From Flavobacterium sp. xlx-214 (GTDB lineage: Bacteria > Bacteroidota > Bacteroidia > Flavobacteriales > Flavobacteriaceae), in NCBI RefSeq assembly GCF_013874595.1, contig NZ_CP059431.1, positions 1-64,000 on the forward strand: DNA of 64,000 nt, written 5' to 3'. The notes beneath the pieces are model-generated. The model was not told the origin of the DNA and did not search any database. It saw nothing but the letters and a program-made list of their open reading frames with translations. The translations under genes and the position numbers were made by a program. This document shows positions 1 through 7,509 of this stretch, piece after piece (the first letter of the stretch is position 1; each line of letters opens with the position of its first letter).

Positions 1-45
1 TTATTTCTAAAAATCAAATAGTAAAATCATTTTTTTTGATGATTT

Positions 46-54
46 TTATTCACA
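46..54 (+). promoter_or_regulatory. DnaA box upstream of dnaA
   Basis: TTATTCACA fits the relaxed DnaA-box consensus TTWTNCACA and lies about 75 bases before the dnaA start, a usual place for autoregulatory or origin-proximal boxes. Only about 100 bases of upstream sequence are in the window, so clustering with further boxes cannot be judged. One 9-mer in AT-rich DNA can arise by chance. Confidence 0.4.
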
Positions 55-127
55 TATTTGTAAATGTAAATGTGTTTTATGTAACTCTTTAAAACACATC
101 ATGATTAACATTATTATCTCTAAAAAA

Positions 128-1567
128 ATGCTTGACTATACACAAGAAACCGCAATATCTGTTTGGAATCGTTGTCTACAATTCATACAAGACAACATTG
201 GCGACCAGGCGTTCAAAACTTGGTTTGAACCAATTGAGGCTATTGAGTTAACTGAAAATGCTTTGTATATTCAAGTTCCTAGTAAATTCTTCTACGAATG
301 GTTAGAAGAACATTATGTAAAGGTACTAAAATCTGCACTAACAAAGGAGCTTGGTCCTAAAGCAAAGTTATTGTATAAAATTAAAATGGAAAATACTTCG
401 GGAGCGAAACAACCGTTTACCGAGCAATTACCTAGTACACAGAGAGAACCTGTTAAAACGCAAGAACTGGATGTTCCGGTTCAGCAAAAAAATCCTGAAT
501 TAAAAAATCCGTTTGTTATTCCAGGTATTCGAAATGTAAAAATTGAATCGCAATTAAATTCAAATTACAGTTTTGATAATTTCCTAGAAGGCGAATCAAA
601 CCGTTTGGCACGTAGTGCAGGTATGGCTGTAGCAAACAAACCGGGTGGTACAGCTTTTAACCCTTTATTGGTTTATGGCGGTGTTGGTTTGGGTAAAACA
701 CACTTAGCACACGCTATTGGTGTAGAAATTAAAGAAAAGCATCCTGAAAAAACAGTTTTATATATTTCTGCCGAAGTTTTTACACAACAATATGTAGATT
801 CGGTTAGAAAGCAAACAAGAAACGATTTCATTTATTTTTATCAATTAATTGATGTGTTAATTGTAGATGATATTCAGTTTTTATCAGGAAAATCGGGTAC
901 ACAAGATGTATTCTTCCATATTTTTAACTATTTACATCAAAACGGAAAACAGGTAATTTTAACTTCGGATAAAGCACCTGTTGATATGCAAGATATTGAG
1001 CAACGTTTATTATCTCGTTTCAAATGGGGATTATCGGCGGAAATCATGCATCCCGATTTTGAAACTCGTGTAAACATCTTAAAAAATATTTTATACCGTG
1101 ATGGTGTTGAAATGCCAAACGACGTTATTGAATATGTTGCAAAACACGTTAAAACAAACGTTCGTGAATTAGAAGGCGCTATTATTTCGTTAATTGCACA
1201 ATCATCATTCAATAAAAAAGAAGTTACCATTGAGTTAGCTAAAAATGTTATTGAAAAGTTTGTTAAGAATGTTCGCAAAGAAATTTCGATTGATTACATT
1301 CAAAAAATTGTTTCTGATTATTTTGAATTAGATATTGAAACTTTATGTTCTAAATCAAGAAAGCGCAACATTGTACAAGCCAGACAATTAGCTATGTTTT
1401 TTGCTAAAAAATACACTAAATCGTCTTTAGCAAATATTGGTTCGCAAATTGGCGATCGTGACCACGCAACGGTTTTACACGCTTGCAAAACGGTTGACAA
1501 TTTATTAGAAACCGATAAAGAATTTAAAGCACATTTCGAAGACATCAACAAAAAATTATCGATGTAA
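128..1567 (+). CDS. dnaA: Chromosomal replication initiator protein DnaA
   Basis: DnaA binds the replication origin, forms an ATP-bound filament and melts the DNA. The 479-residue protein has the N-terminal helicase-loading domain (SVWNRCLQFI, KTWFEP), a variable linker, the AAA+ core with Walker A GGVGLGKT near residue 184 and Walker B LIVDDIQ near 244, and a C-terminal DNA-binding domain with the signature GDRDHATVLHA near 442. An in-frame ATG at 101 would add nine residues; I prefer 128 because flavobacterial DnaA proteins begin just before the SVW motif. The stop codon overlaps the next gene's start by one base (TAATG), which suggests translational coupling to the phosphatase. Identity is very secure; the exact start is less so. 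Confidence 0.97.
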   Translation: MLDYTQETAISVWNRCLQFIQDNIGDQAFKTWFEPIEAIELTENALYIQVPSKFFYEWLEEHYVKVLKSALTKELGPKAKLLYKIKMENTSGAKQPFTEQLPSTQREPVKTQELDVPVQQKNPELKNPFVIPGIRNVKIESQLNSNYSFDNFLEGESNRLARSAGMAVANKPGGTAFNPLLVYGGVGLGKTHLAHAIGVEIKEKHPEKTVLYISAEVFTQQYVDSVRKQTRNDFIYFYQLIDVLIVDDIQFLSGKSGTQDVFFHIFNYLHQNGKQVILTSDKAPVDMQDIEQRLLSRFKWGLSAEIMHPDFETRVNILKNILYRDGVEMPNDVIEYVAKHVKTNVRELEGAIISLIAQSSFNKKEVTIELAKNVIEKFVKNVRKEISIDYIQKIVSDYFELDIETLCSKSRKRNIVQARQLAMFFAKKYTKSSLANIGSQIGDRDHATVLHACKTVDNLLETDKEFKAHFEDINKKLSM

Positions 1568-2028
1568 TGACAAAGATTTTAATGGTTTGTTTAGGAAACA
1601 TTTGTCGATCGCCTTTGGCAGAAGGTATTTTAAAATCAAAGTTTACTAATTCAACTATTTTTGTAGATTCTGCTGGCACTGGTGCTTGGCATTCTGGCGA
1701 GTTACCCGATAAACGATCAATAGCTGTTGCAAAAAAATACGGTATTGATTTAACCGATCAACGTGCGCGCTTATTTTTAGTAGAAGATTTTGATGCATTT
1801 GATAAAATTTATGTAATGGATAAAAGCAATTACGTAAATGTATGCAGATTGGCTCCTTCACCAGATTACATTGAAAAAGTTGAATTAATTTTAAACGAAA
1901 GTAATCCGGGAAAAGATTTAGAAGTACCTGATCCTTACTATGGCGGCAATCAAGGTTTTGAAAATGTTTACCAAATGCTAAACGAAGCTTGCAATAAAAT
2001 AAAAGAAAAAATTGAAAACGCTTACTAA
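1567..2028 (+). CDS. Low-molecular-weight protein-tyrosine phosphatase
   Basis: This 153-residue protein is a cytoplasmic LMW tyrosine phosphatase of the Wzb/Etp/PtpA type. The P-loop CLGNICRS sits at residues 8-15, with Cys8 as nucleophile and Arg14 binding phosphate, and the general acid is Asp122 in the DPYYGG motif, so the catalytic set is complete. Such enzymes often counter BY-kinases of the Wzc type; a Wzc-like kinase lies about 23 kb away, but any link is inference. The gene starts on the last base of dnaA, and its stop codon lies inside the following terminator hairpin. The dnaA-phosphatase-methyltransferase order is recurrent in Flavobacteriaceae. Confidence 0.93.
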   Translation: MTKILMVCLGNICRSPLAEGILKSKFTNSTIFVDSAGTGAWHSGELPDKRSIAVAKKYGIDLTDQRARLFLVEDFDAFDKIYVMDKSNYVNVCRLAPSPDYIEKVELILNESNPGKDLEVPDPYYGGNQGFENVYQMLNEACNKIKEKIENAY

Positions 2029-2039
2029 GCGTTTTTTTT
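2015..2039 (+). terminator. Terminator overlapping the end of the phosphatase gene
   Basis: AAAACGCTT and AAGCGTTTT form a 9-bp stem around a 3-nt loop, followed by a T run. The phosphatase stop codon (2026-2028) lies inside the hairpin, so the dnaA-phosphatase transcript can end with almost no 3' untranslated region. Confidence 0.8.
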
Positions 2040-2051
2040 ACATTTATAACT

Positions 2052-2768
2052 ATGACACCATTAGGTACCTTATATTTAATTCCGGTAATGTTAGGAGACG
2101 AATCTCCTGCTACAGATGTTTTACCAGCAACAGTTGCACGTGCTGTTTCATTGCTTGATGACTATGTGGTTGAAAACAGTAAAGTAGCGCGTAAATTTAT
2201 AAAGGCTATTTATCCTGAAAAGGTGCAGTCGACATTGAATTTGTTTGAATTAAACAAACATACCGATGCTAAAGAATTAAAAACGTTTATTCAACCTTTG
2301 TTAGACGGTAAAAACATGGGATTAATGAGTGATGCAGGTTGCCCAGGTGTTGCCGATCCTGGTGCCGTAATTGTTGCTATGGCACACGAAAAAGGCATTA
2401 AGGTAGTTCCGCTTGTAGGACCATCTTCTATTCTACTTTCGTTAATGGGTTCAGGAATGAACGGTCAATCGTTTACTTTTAACGGCTATCTTCCTATTGA
2501 CAAAGGCGAAAAAAAAACGATGTTAAAAAATTTAGAAAAATGGTCGTTTGAAAGAGACCAATCTCAAATTTTTATTGAAACACCTTACCGAAACAATCAA
2601 TTAATAGAGGAAATGGTACAAATATTACAACCTAGCACATTAATATGTGTAGCTTGTGATTTAACCTTACCAACTGAAGTTATGCTAACAAAACCTGTTA
2701 GTTTTTGGAAAAAACATAAAATTGATTTACACAAACGTCCGTGTATTTTTATTATTCATAAAAAATAA
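2052..2768 (+). CDS. SAM-dependent methyltransferase, tetrapyrrole-methylase/RsmI-like family
   Basis: The 238-residue protein belongs to the TP_methylase fold family that includes RsmI, the 16S rRNA C1402 2'-O-methyltransferase. Visible family features are the N-terminal GTLYLIP strand, the glycine-rich SDAGCPGVADPGA loop near residues 95-107 that contacts SAM, VPLVGPSSILLSLMGSG, and FIETPYRN. It is shorter than canonical RsmI (about 280 residues) and resembles the second, shorter paralogue common in Bacteroidota, so I assign the family without naming the substrate. It follows the phosphatase after a terminator and a 23-base gap, so it probably has its own promoter. Confidence 0.85.
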   Translation: MTPLGTLYLIPVMLGDESPATDVLPATVARAVSLLDDYVVENSKVARKFIKAIYPEKVQSTLNLFELNKHTDAKELKTFIQPLLDGKNMGLMSDAGCPGVADPGAVIVAMAHEKGIKVVPLVGPSSILLSLMGSGMNGQSFTFNGYLPIDKGEKKTMLKNLEKWSFERDQSQIFIETPYRNNQLIEEMVQILQPSTLICVACDLTLPTEVMLTKPVSFWKKHKIDLHKRPCIFIIHKK

Positions 2769-2797
2769 GCGAAACTTAAAGTTTCGCTTATTTTTTT
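2764..2797 (+). terminator. Bidirectional terminator between convergent genes
   Basis: AATAAGCGAAAC and GTTTCGCTTATT form a 12-bp perfect stem with a 5-nt loop, flanked by an A run on the left and a T run on the right. It serves the methyltransferase on the plus strand and the DUF6787-like gene on the minus strand. Confidence 0.85.
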
Positions 2798-3105
2798 ATT
2801 CCATATAAAAAGCCTAACCGCATACGGATAAGCATCTTTTTAACAAAATTCCAGAAAAAGGTATGTTGAAAGAAAACTGTTCCAATAATAATCAACAATA
2901 CTTTGTAAACAGGCAAAATTAAAATTAGTGATAACGGCCAATAAATTAACGGATGCAAACTATCTTTTGTAATACCAATTAACTCTAAAACAGGTCGTGT
3001 AATATAAGCAGAAGTACTTCCGGTTATAGCAAAAACAATTAATATTATAATGAATTGAAAGTTAGATGTTATCCCCCATTTTTCTTTTAAAGAAGCCATT
3101 TTCAT
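2788..3105 (-). CDS. Small membrane protein, DUF6787-like
   Basis: This 105-residue protein has an N-terminal KEKWGITSNFQF segment, two or three hydrophobic helices (about residues 17-35, 50-70 and 70-85) and a basic C-terminus. It resembles a flavobacterial family known only as DUF6787, sometimes mis-annotated as prolipoprotein diacylglyceryl transferase; no catalytic motif of that enzyme is present. An upstream ATG two codons before MASLKEKW is used here, and either start is possible. It shares a 3' terminator with the convergent methyltransferase. The inner-membrane role is unknown. Confidence 0.7.
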   Translation of the reverse strand: MKMASLKEKWGITSNFQFIIILIVFAITGSTSAYITRPVLELIGITKDSLHPLIYWPLSLILILPVYKVLLIIIGTVFFQHTFFWNFVKKMLIRMRLGFLYGIKK

Positions 3106-3138
3106 GTTGTATTAAAATCAAGCAAAGATAGTAATAAT

Positions 3139-3543
3139 TTAGTCTAACTTTAAATTATTAACTTGTTGAAAATACAACAAATAATGATACAACATATAAT
3201 TTACTTCATAACCATATCTGGTTTGATTATTATAATCAATGGTATATTCTATTTTACTATTCATACGCATAGCTCGGGCGTTCCACTCTTGTATCCATCT
3301 ACGGTTTTTAGTTTCTAAAAAAGTTAAATCATAATATCCTTTAGGCTTTCTATTTGTTGTAAACCAGCGCTCAAAACCAGTATCCATAATAATTACTTCA
3401 TACTCCAAATCAGGATTAGAAAGCGTTATTTTTCCGTTTTCAACTTTAGTTGTTCCTTTATCAATTGCATCTGTTTTCGATTGAGCAACACAACTCACAA
3501 AACCAAAAAACAACACATAGATTAACAGTTTAAATAGTTTCAT
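3139..3543 (-). CDS. DUF6146-like lipoprotein
   Basis: The 134-residue product begins with a lipoprotein signal peptide whose lipobox is FVSC, followed directly by the mature lipidated cysteine. The body carries the conserved pattern YEVIIMDTGFERWF, then YYDLTFLETKNRRWIQEWN and YGYEVNYMLYHYLLYFQ, matching a flavobacterial family listed as DUF6146. Function is unknown. It lies upstream of, and in the same direction as, the DUF6787-like gene with a 33-base gap, so the two may be cotranscribed, and it is divergent from prfB. Confidence 0.75.
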   Translation of the reverse strand: MKLFKLLIYVLFFGFVSCVAQSKTDAIDKGTTKVENGKITLSNPDLEYEVIIMDTGFERWFTTNRKPKGYYDLTFLETKNRRWIQEWNARAMRMNSKIEYTIDYNNQTRYGYEVNYMLYHYLLYFQQVNNLKLD

Positions 3544-3600
3544 TTTTTTATTATTTAAGATAGCAGTACATTTACCAATATAACAAAAATCATACTAAAA

Positions 3601-4699
3601 ATGGTTACAACAGATCAAATAAAAGGTCTTATTGATCGCCTTGGTGCGTTAAGGAGGTATCTTTGACATCGATCATAAATTGATTGAAATTCAAAACGAA
3701 GAAGAAAAAACGTTTGCGCCTGACTTTTGGAACAACGCAAAAGAAGCCGAAATCATTGTTCGAAACATTCGTTCTAAAAAGAAATGGGTTGAAGGATATG
3801 AAAGTGGCGCTTCAAAATTAGAAGAATTACAGATTTTAATGGAGTTTTTTAACGAAGGGGATGCAACCGAAGAAGAGGTTCAATTACAATTTGAAGCAAC
3901 GCTTGAAATTATTGAAGACCTAGAGTTTAAAAACATGTTATCTGATGAAGGCGACAGCATGAGTGCTGTTTTACAAATTACAGCTGGTGCAGGTGGTACC
4001 GAAAGTTGTGATTGGGCAGCTATGTTAATGCGTATGTATTTAATGTGGGGCGAAAAAAACGGTTACAAAATTAAAGAATTGAATTTTCAAGAAGGCGATG
4101 TTGCTGGTATTAAAACGGTTACTCTAGAGTTTGAAGGCGAATATTCTTTTGGTTACTTAAAAGGCGAAAACGGTGTACATCGTTTGGTACGTATTTCTCC
4201 GTTTGATAGTAACGCAAAGCGCCACACGTCATTTGCTTCGGTTTATGTTTATCCGTTAGCTGATGATACTATTGAAATAGACATCAACCCGTCTGATATT
4301 TCGTGGGAAACAATGCGTTCATCGGGTGCTGGTGGGCAAAACGTAAATAAAGTAGAAACAGCAGTGCGTTTACGCCACCACCCTTCAGGTATTATTATTG
4401 AAAACTCAGAAACACGTTCACAGCTTGACAATAAAACAAAAGCTATGCAATTACTTAAATCGCAATTGTATGAGATTGAATTAAAAAAACGACAAGCAAA
4501 GCGCGATGAAATTGAAGCCAATAAAATGAAAATTGAATGGGGTTCGCAAATTAGAAATTATGTGATGCATCCTTACAAATTAGTAAAAGATGTAAGAACA
4601 CAATTTGAAACAAGCGATGTTGACAGCGTTATGAATGGTGGATTAGATCCTTTTCTAAAAGCTTATTTAATGATGATGGGCCAGAAAGAAGAAAACTAA
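3601..4699 (+). CDS. prfB: Peptide chain release factor 2 (programmed +1 frameshift at 3664)
   Basis: RF2 releases peptides at UGA and UAA codons. The true start is ATG 3601: 21 codons are read, ending in CTT, followed by an in-frame TGA at 3664-3666. The site reads AGGAGG-TAT-CTT-TGA-C, the classic autoregulatory slippery sequence with an internal Shine-Dalgarno. After a +1 slip, GAC (3665) continues the frame to 4699, giving 365 residues, the normal RF2 length. The stop-recognition tripeptide SPF is at about residues 199-201 and the peptidyl hydrolysis motif GGQ at 244-246. Gene callers that start at TTG 3680 lose the N-terminus. High RF2 terminates at the TGA; low RF2 favours frameshifting. 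The gene is intact, not a pseudogene. Confidence 0.96.
3652..3667 (+). promoter_or_regulatory. RF2 programmed frameshift site
   Basis: AGGAGG (3652-3657) pairs with the anti-Shine-Dalgarno three bases before the CTT P-site codon, which is followed by TGA-C. This is the standard bacterial prfB recoding signal. It is notable because Bacteroidota rarely use Shine-Dalgarno pairing for initiation, yet the element is preserved here for frameshifting. Confidence 0.95.
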
Positions 4700-4709
4700 A
4701 TAAAAACAA

Positions 4710-4737
4710 AAAACTCCTAAGAAATCTTAGGAGTTTT
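4710..4737 (+). terminator. prfB terminator
   Basis: AAAACTCCTAAG and CTTAGGAGTTTT form a 12-bp stem with an AAAT loop and end in four T residues. It lies 10 bases past the prfB stop and just before the oppositely oriented tRNA-Thr cluster, whose transcription it may also stop. Confidence 0.8.
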
Positions 4738-4749
4738 CAATTTACTGAG

Positions 4750-4823
4750 AGCCTCTAGAGGGACTCGAACCCACGACCTGCTGATTACAAATCAGCTGCT
4801 CTAGCCAGCTGAGCTACAGAGGC
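4750..4823 (-). tRNA. tRNA-Thr (anticodon TGT), copy 1
   Basis: On the minus strand the cloverleaf is complete: acceptor GCCTCTG/TAGAGGC with a terminal G-U pair, D-arm GCTC/GAGC, anticodon arm GCTGA-TTTGTAA-TCAGC giving anticodon TGT (codon ACA), and T-arm GTGGG-TTCGAGT-CCCTC. The T-stem has a T-T mismatch at its second pair, shared by all three copies. CCA is not encoded. It is the last of three tandem copies in transcription order. Confidence 0.95.
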
Positions 4824-4855
4824 AGTAAATGTATTCTATCAAATTGAAAATCTAG

Positions 4856-4929
4856 AGCCTCTAGAGGGACTCGAACCCACGACCTGCTGATTACAAATCA
4901 GCTGCTCTAGCCAGCTGAGCTACAGAGGC
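4856..4929 (-). tRNA. tRNA-Thr (anticodon TGT), copy 2
   Basis: The mature region is identical to copy 1, including the G-U pair closing the acceptor stem and the T-T mismatch in the T-stem. It is flanked by 14-nt segments at 4840-4853 and 4942-4955 that are exact reverse complements of each other, so the precursor could fold into a stem that brackets this tRNA. Confidence 0.95.
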
Positions 4930-4967
4930 AACTATATTTTAAGATTTTCAATTTGTTAAAGAACTTG

Positions 4968-5041
4968 AGCCTCTGGAGGGACTCGAACCCACGACCTGCT
5001 GATTACAAATCAGCTGCTCTAGCCAGCTGAGCTACAGAGGC
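4968..5041 (-). tRNA. tRNA-Thr (anticodon TGT), copy 3
   Basis: This is the first copy in transcription order. It differs from the other two at one position: the acceptor stem closes with G-C (CAGAGGC) instead of G-U. Anticodon TGT and the T-stem mismatch are the same, and CCA is not encoded. A strong promoter match lies just upstream at 5058-5087. Confidence 0.95.
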
Positions 5042-5057
5042 GACTCATTTACGGTTG

Positions 5058-5087
5058 CAAATATACTGCTGTTTTTGGTATTTGCAA
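5058..5087 (-). promoter_or_regulatory. Bacteroidota-type promoter of the tRNA-Thr cluster
   Basis: On the minus strand TTG (5085-5087), a 19-nt spacer and TATATTTG (5058-5065) match the Bacteroidota primary-sigma consensus TTG-N(17-23)-TAnnTTTG exactly. The first tRNA base is 17 nt past the -7 box, which fits a short leader. Confidence 0.75.
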
Positions 5088-5120
5088 GGTGTTCCGTAAA
5101 TTTTTTTTTACTTTTTTTTA

Positions 5121-5387
5121 TTATAAAGAATTGATTTTTTCAACTAATTGATTAGCAGTTCCTTCTAAATCTGAATAAATTCCTTTAAAGTGTGCTTTTT
5201 TATTCTCAACCTTTTTATCGTTAACTCTTGCAATTAAAGAATCAAATTTTTCAATAGCTTCGTCGATAATTCCTTGAGATTGATCTGTTGGTTTTCCTGC
5301 TGTAGACATTTCCCAAATGTATACTGCCTCAATAATATCTCCTAATACAAAATTGATATCTTTTTTTAAATTTCTAACGTTTGCCAT
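5121..5387 (-). CDS. Conserved hypothetical helical protein
   Basis: This 88-residue soluble, charged and mostly helical protein has no signal peptide and no motif I recognise (starts MANVRNLKKDINFVLGD). It lies 11 bases downstream of the mannose-6-phosphate isomerase gene on the same strand, so the two are probably cotranscribed. The coding appearance (balanced composition, normal codon use) is good; the function is unknown. Confidence 0.75.
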   Translation of the reverse strand: MANVRNLKKDINFVLGDIIEAVYIWEMSTAGKPTDQSQGIIDEAIEKFDSLIARVNDKKVENKKAHFKGIYSDLEGTANQLVEKINSL

Positions 5388-5398
5388 AATTTCTATTA

Positions 5399-6409
5399 TT
5401 ATAAATTAATATATACTTCTAAAAGTGTTGCTTTTCCTTCTATTTTAAATTGGGTACATTTTGCGGGTACTAAAACAGTATCTCCTTCTTTAAAAGAAAA
5501 CTGCTCGTCATTAATGAATAAACAAAAATCACCCTCGGTACAAATGTACACCAAAAAATAATCGTCTGTTTTATTAACGTTATAAGTTGTTGTTAAGGGA
5601 AGGTAGTTTGTTGTAAAAAACGGACAATCAACTAAATTATTAGCTTGATTATTATCTTTTGTATAGTTGATTTTTGGATCTTTACTTTCGTAATTAATAG
5701 CATCTAATGCCAAATCAACATGTAATTCACGTTCATTTCCTTGATCATCTACCCTATCCCAATCGTACACACGATACGTAATATCTGATGTTTGTTGAAT
5801 TTCTGCTAACAAAATACCGCCACCAATAGCATGAATAGTACCTGTTTCAATAAAAAAGACATCCCCTTTTTTTACATAATACTCTTTTAAAACAGTAGGA
5901 AGTGTTTTGTTTGCTAAATGTTGCAAATATTCATCAGCAGAACTATCTTTTTCAAAACCTAAAATAATGCGTGCATTCTCATCAGCCTGCATAATATACC
6001 ACATTTCGGTTTTACCAAAAGTATTGTGGCGTTTTTTAGCTAACTCGTCATTAGGATGTAATTGTATAGACAAATCGGTTTTAGCATCTAAAAACTTAAA
6101 AAGCAACGGAAATTGATTTCCATATTTTGCATACACTTTCTTTCCTAAAATTTCTTCTGGAAATAAATGTACCAAATCGGCTATTGTTTGTCCTTGATAA
6201 ATACCCGATGTAGCAATATTTACATCATTATCTATCATGGAAATTTCCCAACTTTCGCCAATAGTATTGCTTGGTAAATTTTTACCTAAAGTAGTTAGTT
6301 TAGTTCCTCCCCAAATACGATCCTTAAGAATAGGCTGAAAATGAAGTGGATAACTAACAAATTCACTTGTATTTAAAGATTTATTTATATGTTTTATTTT
6401 TGAATTCAA
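5399..6409 (-). CDS. manA: Mannose-6-phosphate isomerase, class I (cupin)
   Basis: A type I phosphomannose isomerase interconverts mannose-6-P and fructose-6-P, feeding GDP-mannose for surface polysaccharides. The 336-residue protein shows the family pattern: LKDRIWGGTKL at the N-terminus, the zinc-site strands SIQLHPND and GKTEMWYI, then GDVFFIETGTIHAIGGGILLAEIQQ and the arginine-containing TYRVYDWDR. A cupin barrel follows, ending ATLLEVYINL. The first 20 or so residues are extra relative to most homologues (which start near YPLHFQP), so the real start could be internal, but no other ATG lies between. It is followed at 11 bases by the small helical protein. Confidence 0.9.
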   Translation of the reverse strand: MNSKIKHINKSLNTSEFVSYPLHFQPILKDRIWGGTKLTTLGKNLPSNTIGESWEISMIDNDVNIATSGIYQGQTIADLVHLFPEEILGKKVYAKYGNQFPLLFKFLDAKTDLSIQLHPNDELAKKRHNTFGKTEMWYIMQADENARIILGFEKDSSADEYLQHLANKTLPTVLKEYYVKKGDVFFIETGTIHAIGGGILLAEIQQTSDITYRVYDWDRVDDQGNERELHVDLALDAINYESKDPKINYTKDNNQANNLVDCPFFTTNYLPLTTTYNVNKTDDYFLVYICTEGDFCLFINDEQFSFKEGDTVLVPAKCTQFKIEGKATLLEVYINL

Positions 6410-6479
6410 GTTTGAATGCTTTGCGCTGAAATTAAGTCGGCAATTTACGAATTTTATTAACAGATTTTGTTTAAAAAAA

Positions 6480-6890
6480 TCATAAACCGCAATACTTTAC
6501 AAAATTTCTTGGGGTTTCGTACAAAGTAATTTCCAAATCAAGTTTTACAGGCAATTGTTTTCTTAATTTATGCCAAATAACATACGCAATATGCTCTGCT
6601 GTAGGATTTAAATCGGCAAATTCAGTTACATCTAAGTTTAAGTTTTTATGATCAAAAGGCAATTCTACTTCATTATAAATTAAATCGCTTAAATCTTTGA
6701 TATCAATCACATAACCTGTTTCTGGGTCAACAGTACCTGTTACCTCAACAATTAACTCATAATTATGACCGTGAAAGTTAGGATTGTTGCATTTACCAAA
6801 AACGTTTTGGTTTTTTTCATCAGACCAATCTTTTCGATACAAACGATGCGCAGCATTAAAATGCGCTTTTCTGCAAACAGTAACTCTCAT
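6480..6890 (-). CDS. queD: 6-pyruvoyl-tetrahydropterin synthase / 6-carboxytetrahydropterin synthase family (QueD-like)
   Basis: The 136-residue T-fold enzyme converts dihydroneopterin triphosphate, either to 6-carboxytetrahydropterin for queuosine or to pyruvoyl-tetrahydropterin. Zinc ligands His15, His40 and His42 are visible in HFNAAHR and FHGHNY, with candidate catalytic Cys34 in FGKCNNPNF, and a C-terminal ITLYETPRNFVKYCG carries the substrate-binding glutamate. The Cys-rich context fits QueD slightly better than eukaryotic-type PTPS, but the two cannot be separated safely by eye. It lies two bases downstream of idi, so the pair is likely one transcript although the pathways differ. Confidence 0.87.
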   Translation of the reverse strand: MRVTVCRKAHFNAAHRLYRKDWSDEKNQNVFGKCNNPNFHGHNYELIVEVTGTVDPETGYVIDIKDLSDLIYNEVELPFDHKNLNLDVTEFADLNPTAEHIAYVIWHKLRKQLPVKLDLEITLYETPRNFVKYCGL

Positions 6891-6892
6891 TC

Positions 6893-7423
6893 TTATTTCT
6901 TTTGAGATTCAATGAAATGATAAAACTGATCAAAAATAATTTTAAACCACTCCGTATAAACTGCTGGTTGTTTTTTCATATCCTCTTTTATACTTTCAAT
7001 AGACATCCATTTCCAAGATGCTACTTCATCAAGATTAATTTCGGGAGCATTATTTGAATATCCAACAAGTACATGATCATACTCATGCTCTGTTAAACCA
7101 TTATCAAAAGGTGCTTTGTAGATGAATGAAAACAACTCTTTTAAGGGAACTGAAAAACCCATTTCTTCTTGTAAACGGCGCTGACCTGCTGCTATGTTAC
7201 TTTCACCATCACGTTGATGACTACAACATGTATTGGTCCATAACATTGGCGAATGATATTTATGAGCTGCACGTTGCTGCAACATTACCTCATTTTTATC
7301 ATTTAATATAAAAACAGAAAATGCTCTGTGCAACAAAGCCTCTTGATGCGCTTGCATTTTTGGCATTAAACCAATAGGTTCATCTTTTTCGTTTACTAAA
7401 ACAACTTGTTCTTCGGTAATCAT
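6893..7423 (-). CDS. idi: Isopentenyl-diphosphate delta-isomerase, type I
   Basis: This Nudix-fold enzyme interconverts isopentenyl and dimethylallyl diphosphate, balancing building blocks for menaquinone, undecaprenyl phosphate and carotenoids. The 176-residue protein has the family pattern HRAFSVFILN, the catalytic Cys67 and metal ligand His69 in NTCCSH, the Nudix-like AAGQRRLQEEMGF and the acidic pair in TEHEYDHV (Glu112, Glu114). All catalytic residues are present. It starts the idi-queD pair and has a TACATTTG box 20 bases upstream. Confidence 0.95.
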   Translation of the reverse strand: MITEEQVVLVNEKDEPIGLMPKMQAHQEALLHRAFSVFILNDKNEVMLQQRAAHKYHSPMLWTNTCCSHQRDGESNIAAGQRRLQEEMGFSVPLKELFSFIYKAPFDNGLTEHEYDHVLVGYSNNAPEINLDEVASWKWMSIESIKEDMKKQPAVYTEWFKIIFDQFYHFIESQKK

Positions 7424-7442
7424 TTTATTTTTATAAGAAAAT

Positions 7443-7450
7443 CAAATGTA
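7443..7450 (-). promoter_or_regulatory. Putative -7 box for idi
   Basis: TACATTTG on the minus strand matches TAnnTTTG exactly, 20 bases before the idi start. No clean TTG is seen at the expected -33 distance, so this is a partial match. Confidence 0.4.
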
Positions 7451-7467
7451 CCCATTTTATTGATAAT

Positions 7468-7500
7468 AAAAAAACACTCTTTTTTTGAAAGAGTGTTTTT
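7468..7500 (-). terminator. Terminator of the T9SS cargo gene
   Basis: AAAAACACTCTTT and AAAGAGTGTTTTT form a 13-bp stem with a 5-nt loop; the minus-strand T run lies at the left end. It ends transcription of the gene at 7510-8811 and insulates idi. Confidence 0.85.
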
Positions 7501-7509
7501 AAGAACTTA

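Noticed and set aside
53..60. CATATTTG as the dnaA -7 promoter box
   Set aside because: It deviates at the first base of TAnnTTTG and the only TTG upstream is 14 bases away, which is too close.
3601..3666. Apparent frameshift or pseudogene at the prfB 5' end
   Set aside because: The TGA lies in a perfect RF2 recoding site and the reconstructed protein has normal length and motifs.
4750..5041. tRNA-Thr triplet as an assembly artefact
   Set aside because: The spacers differ in sequence and copy 3 has a distinct acceptor pair, so the copies are real.
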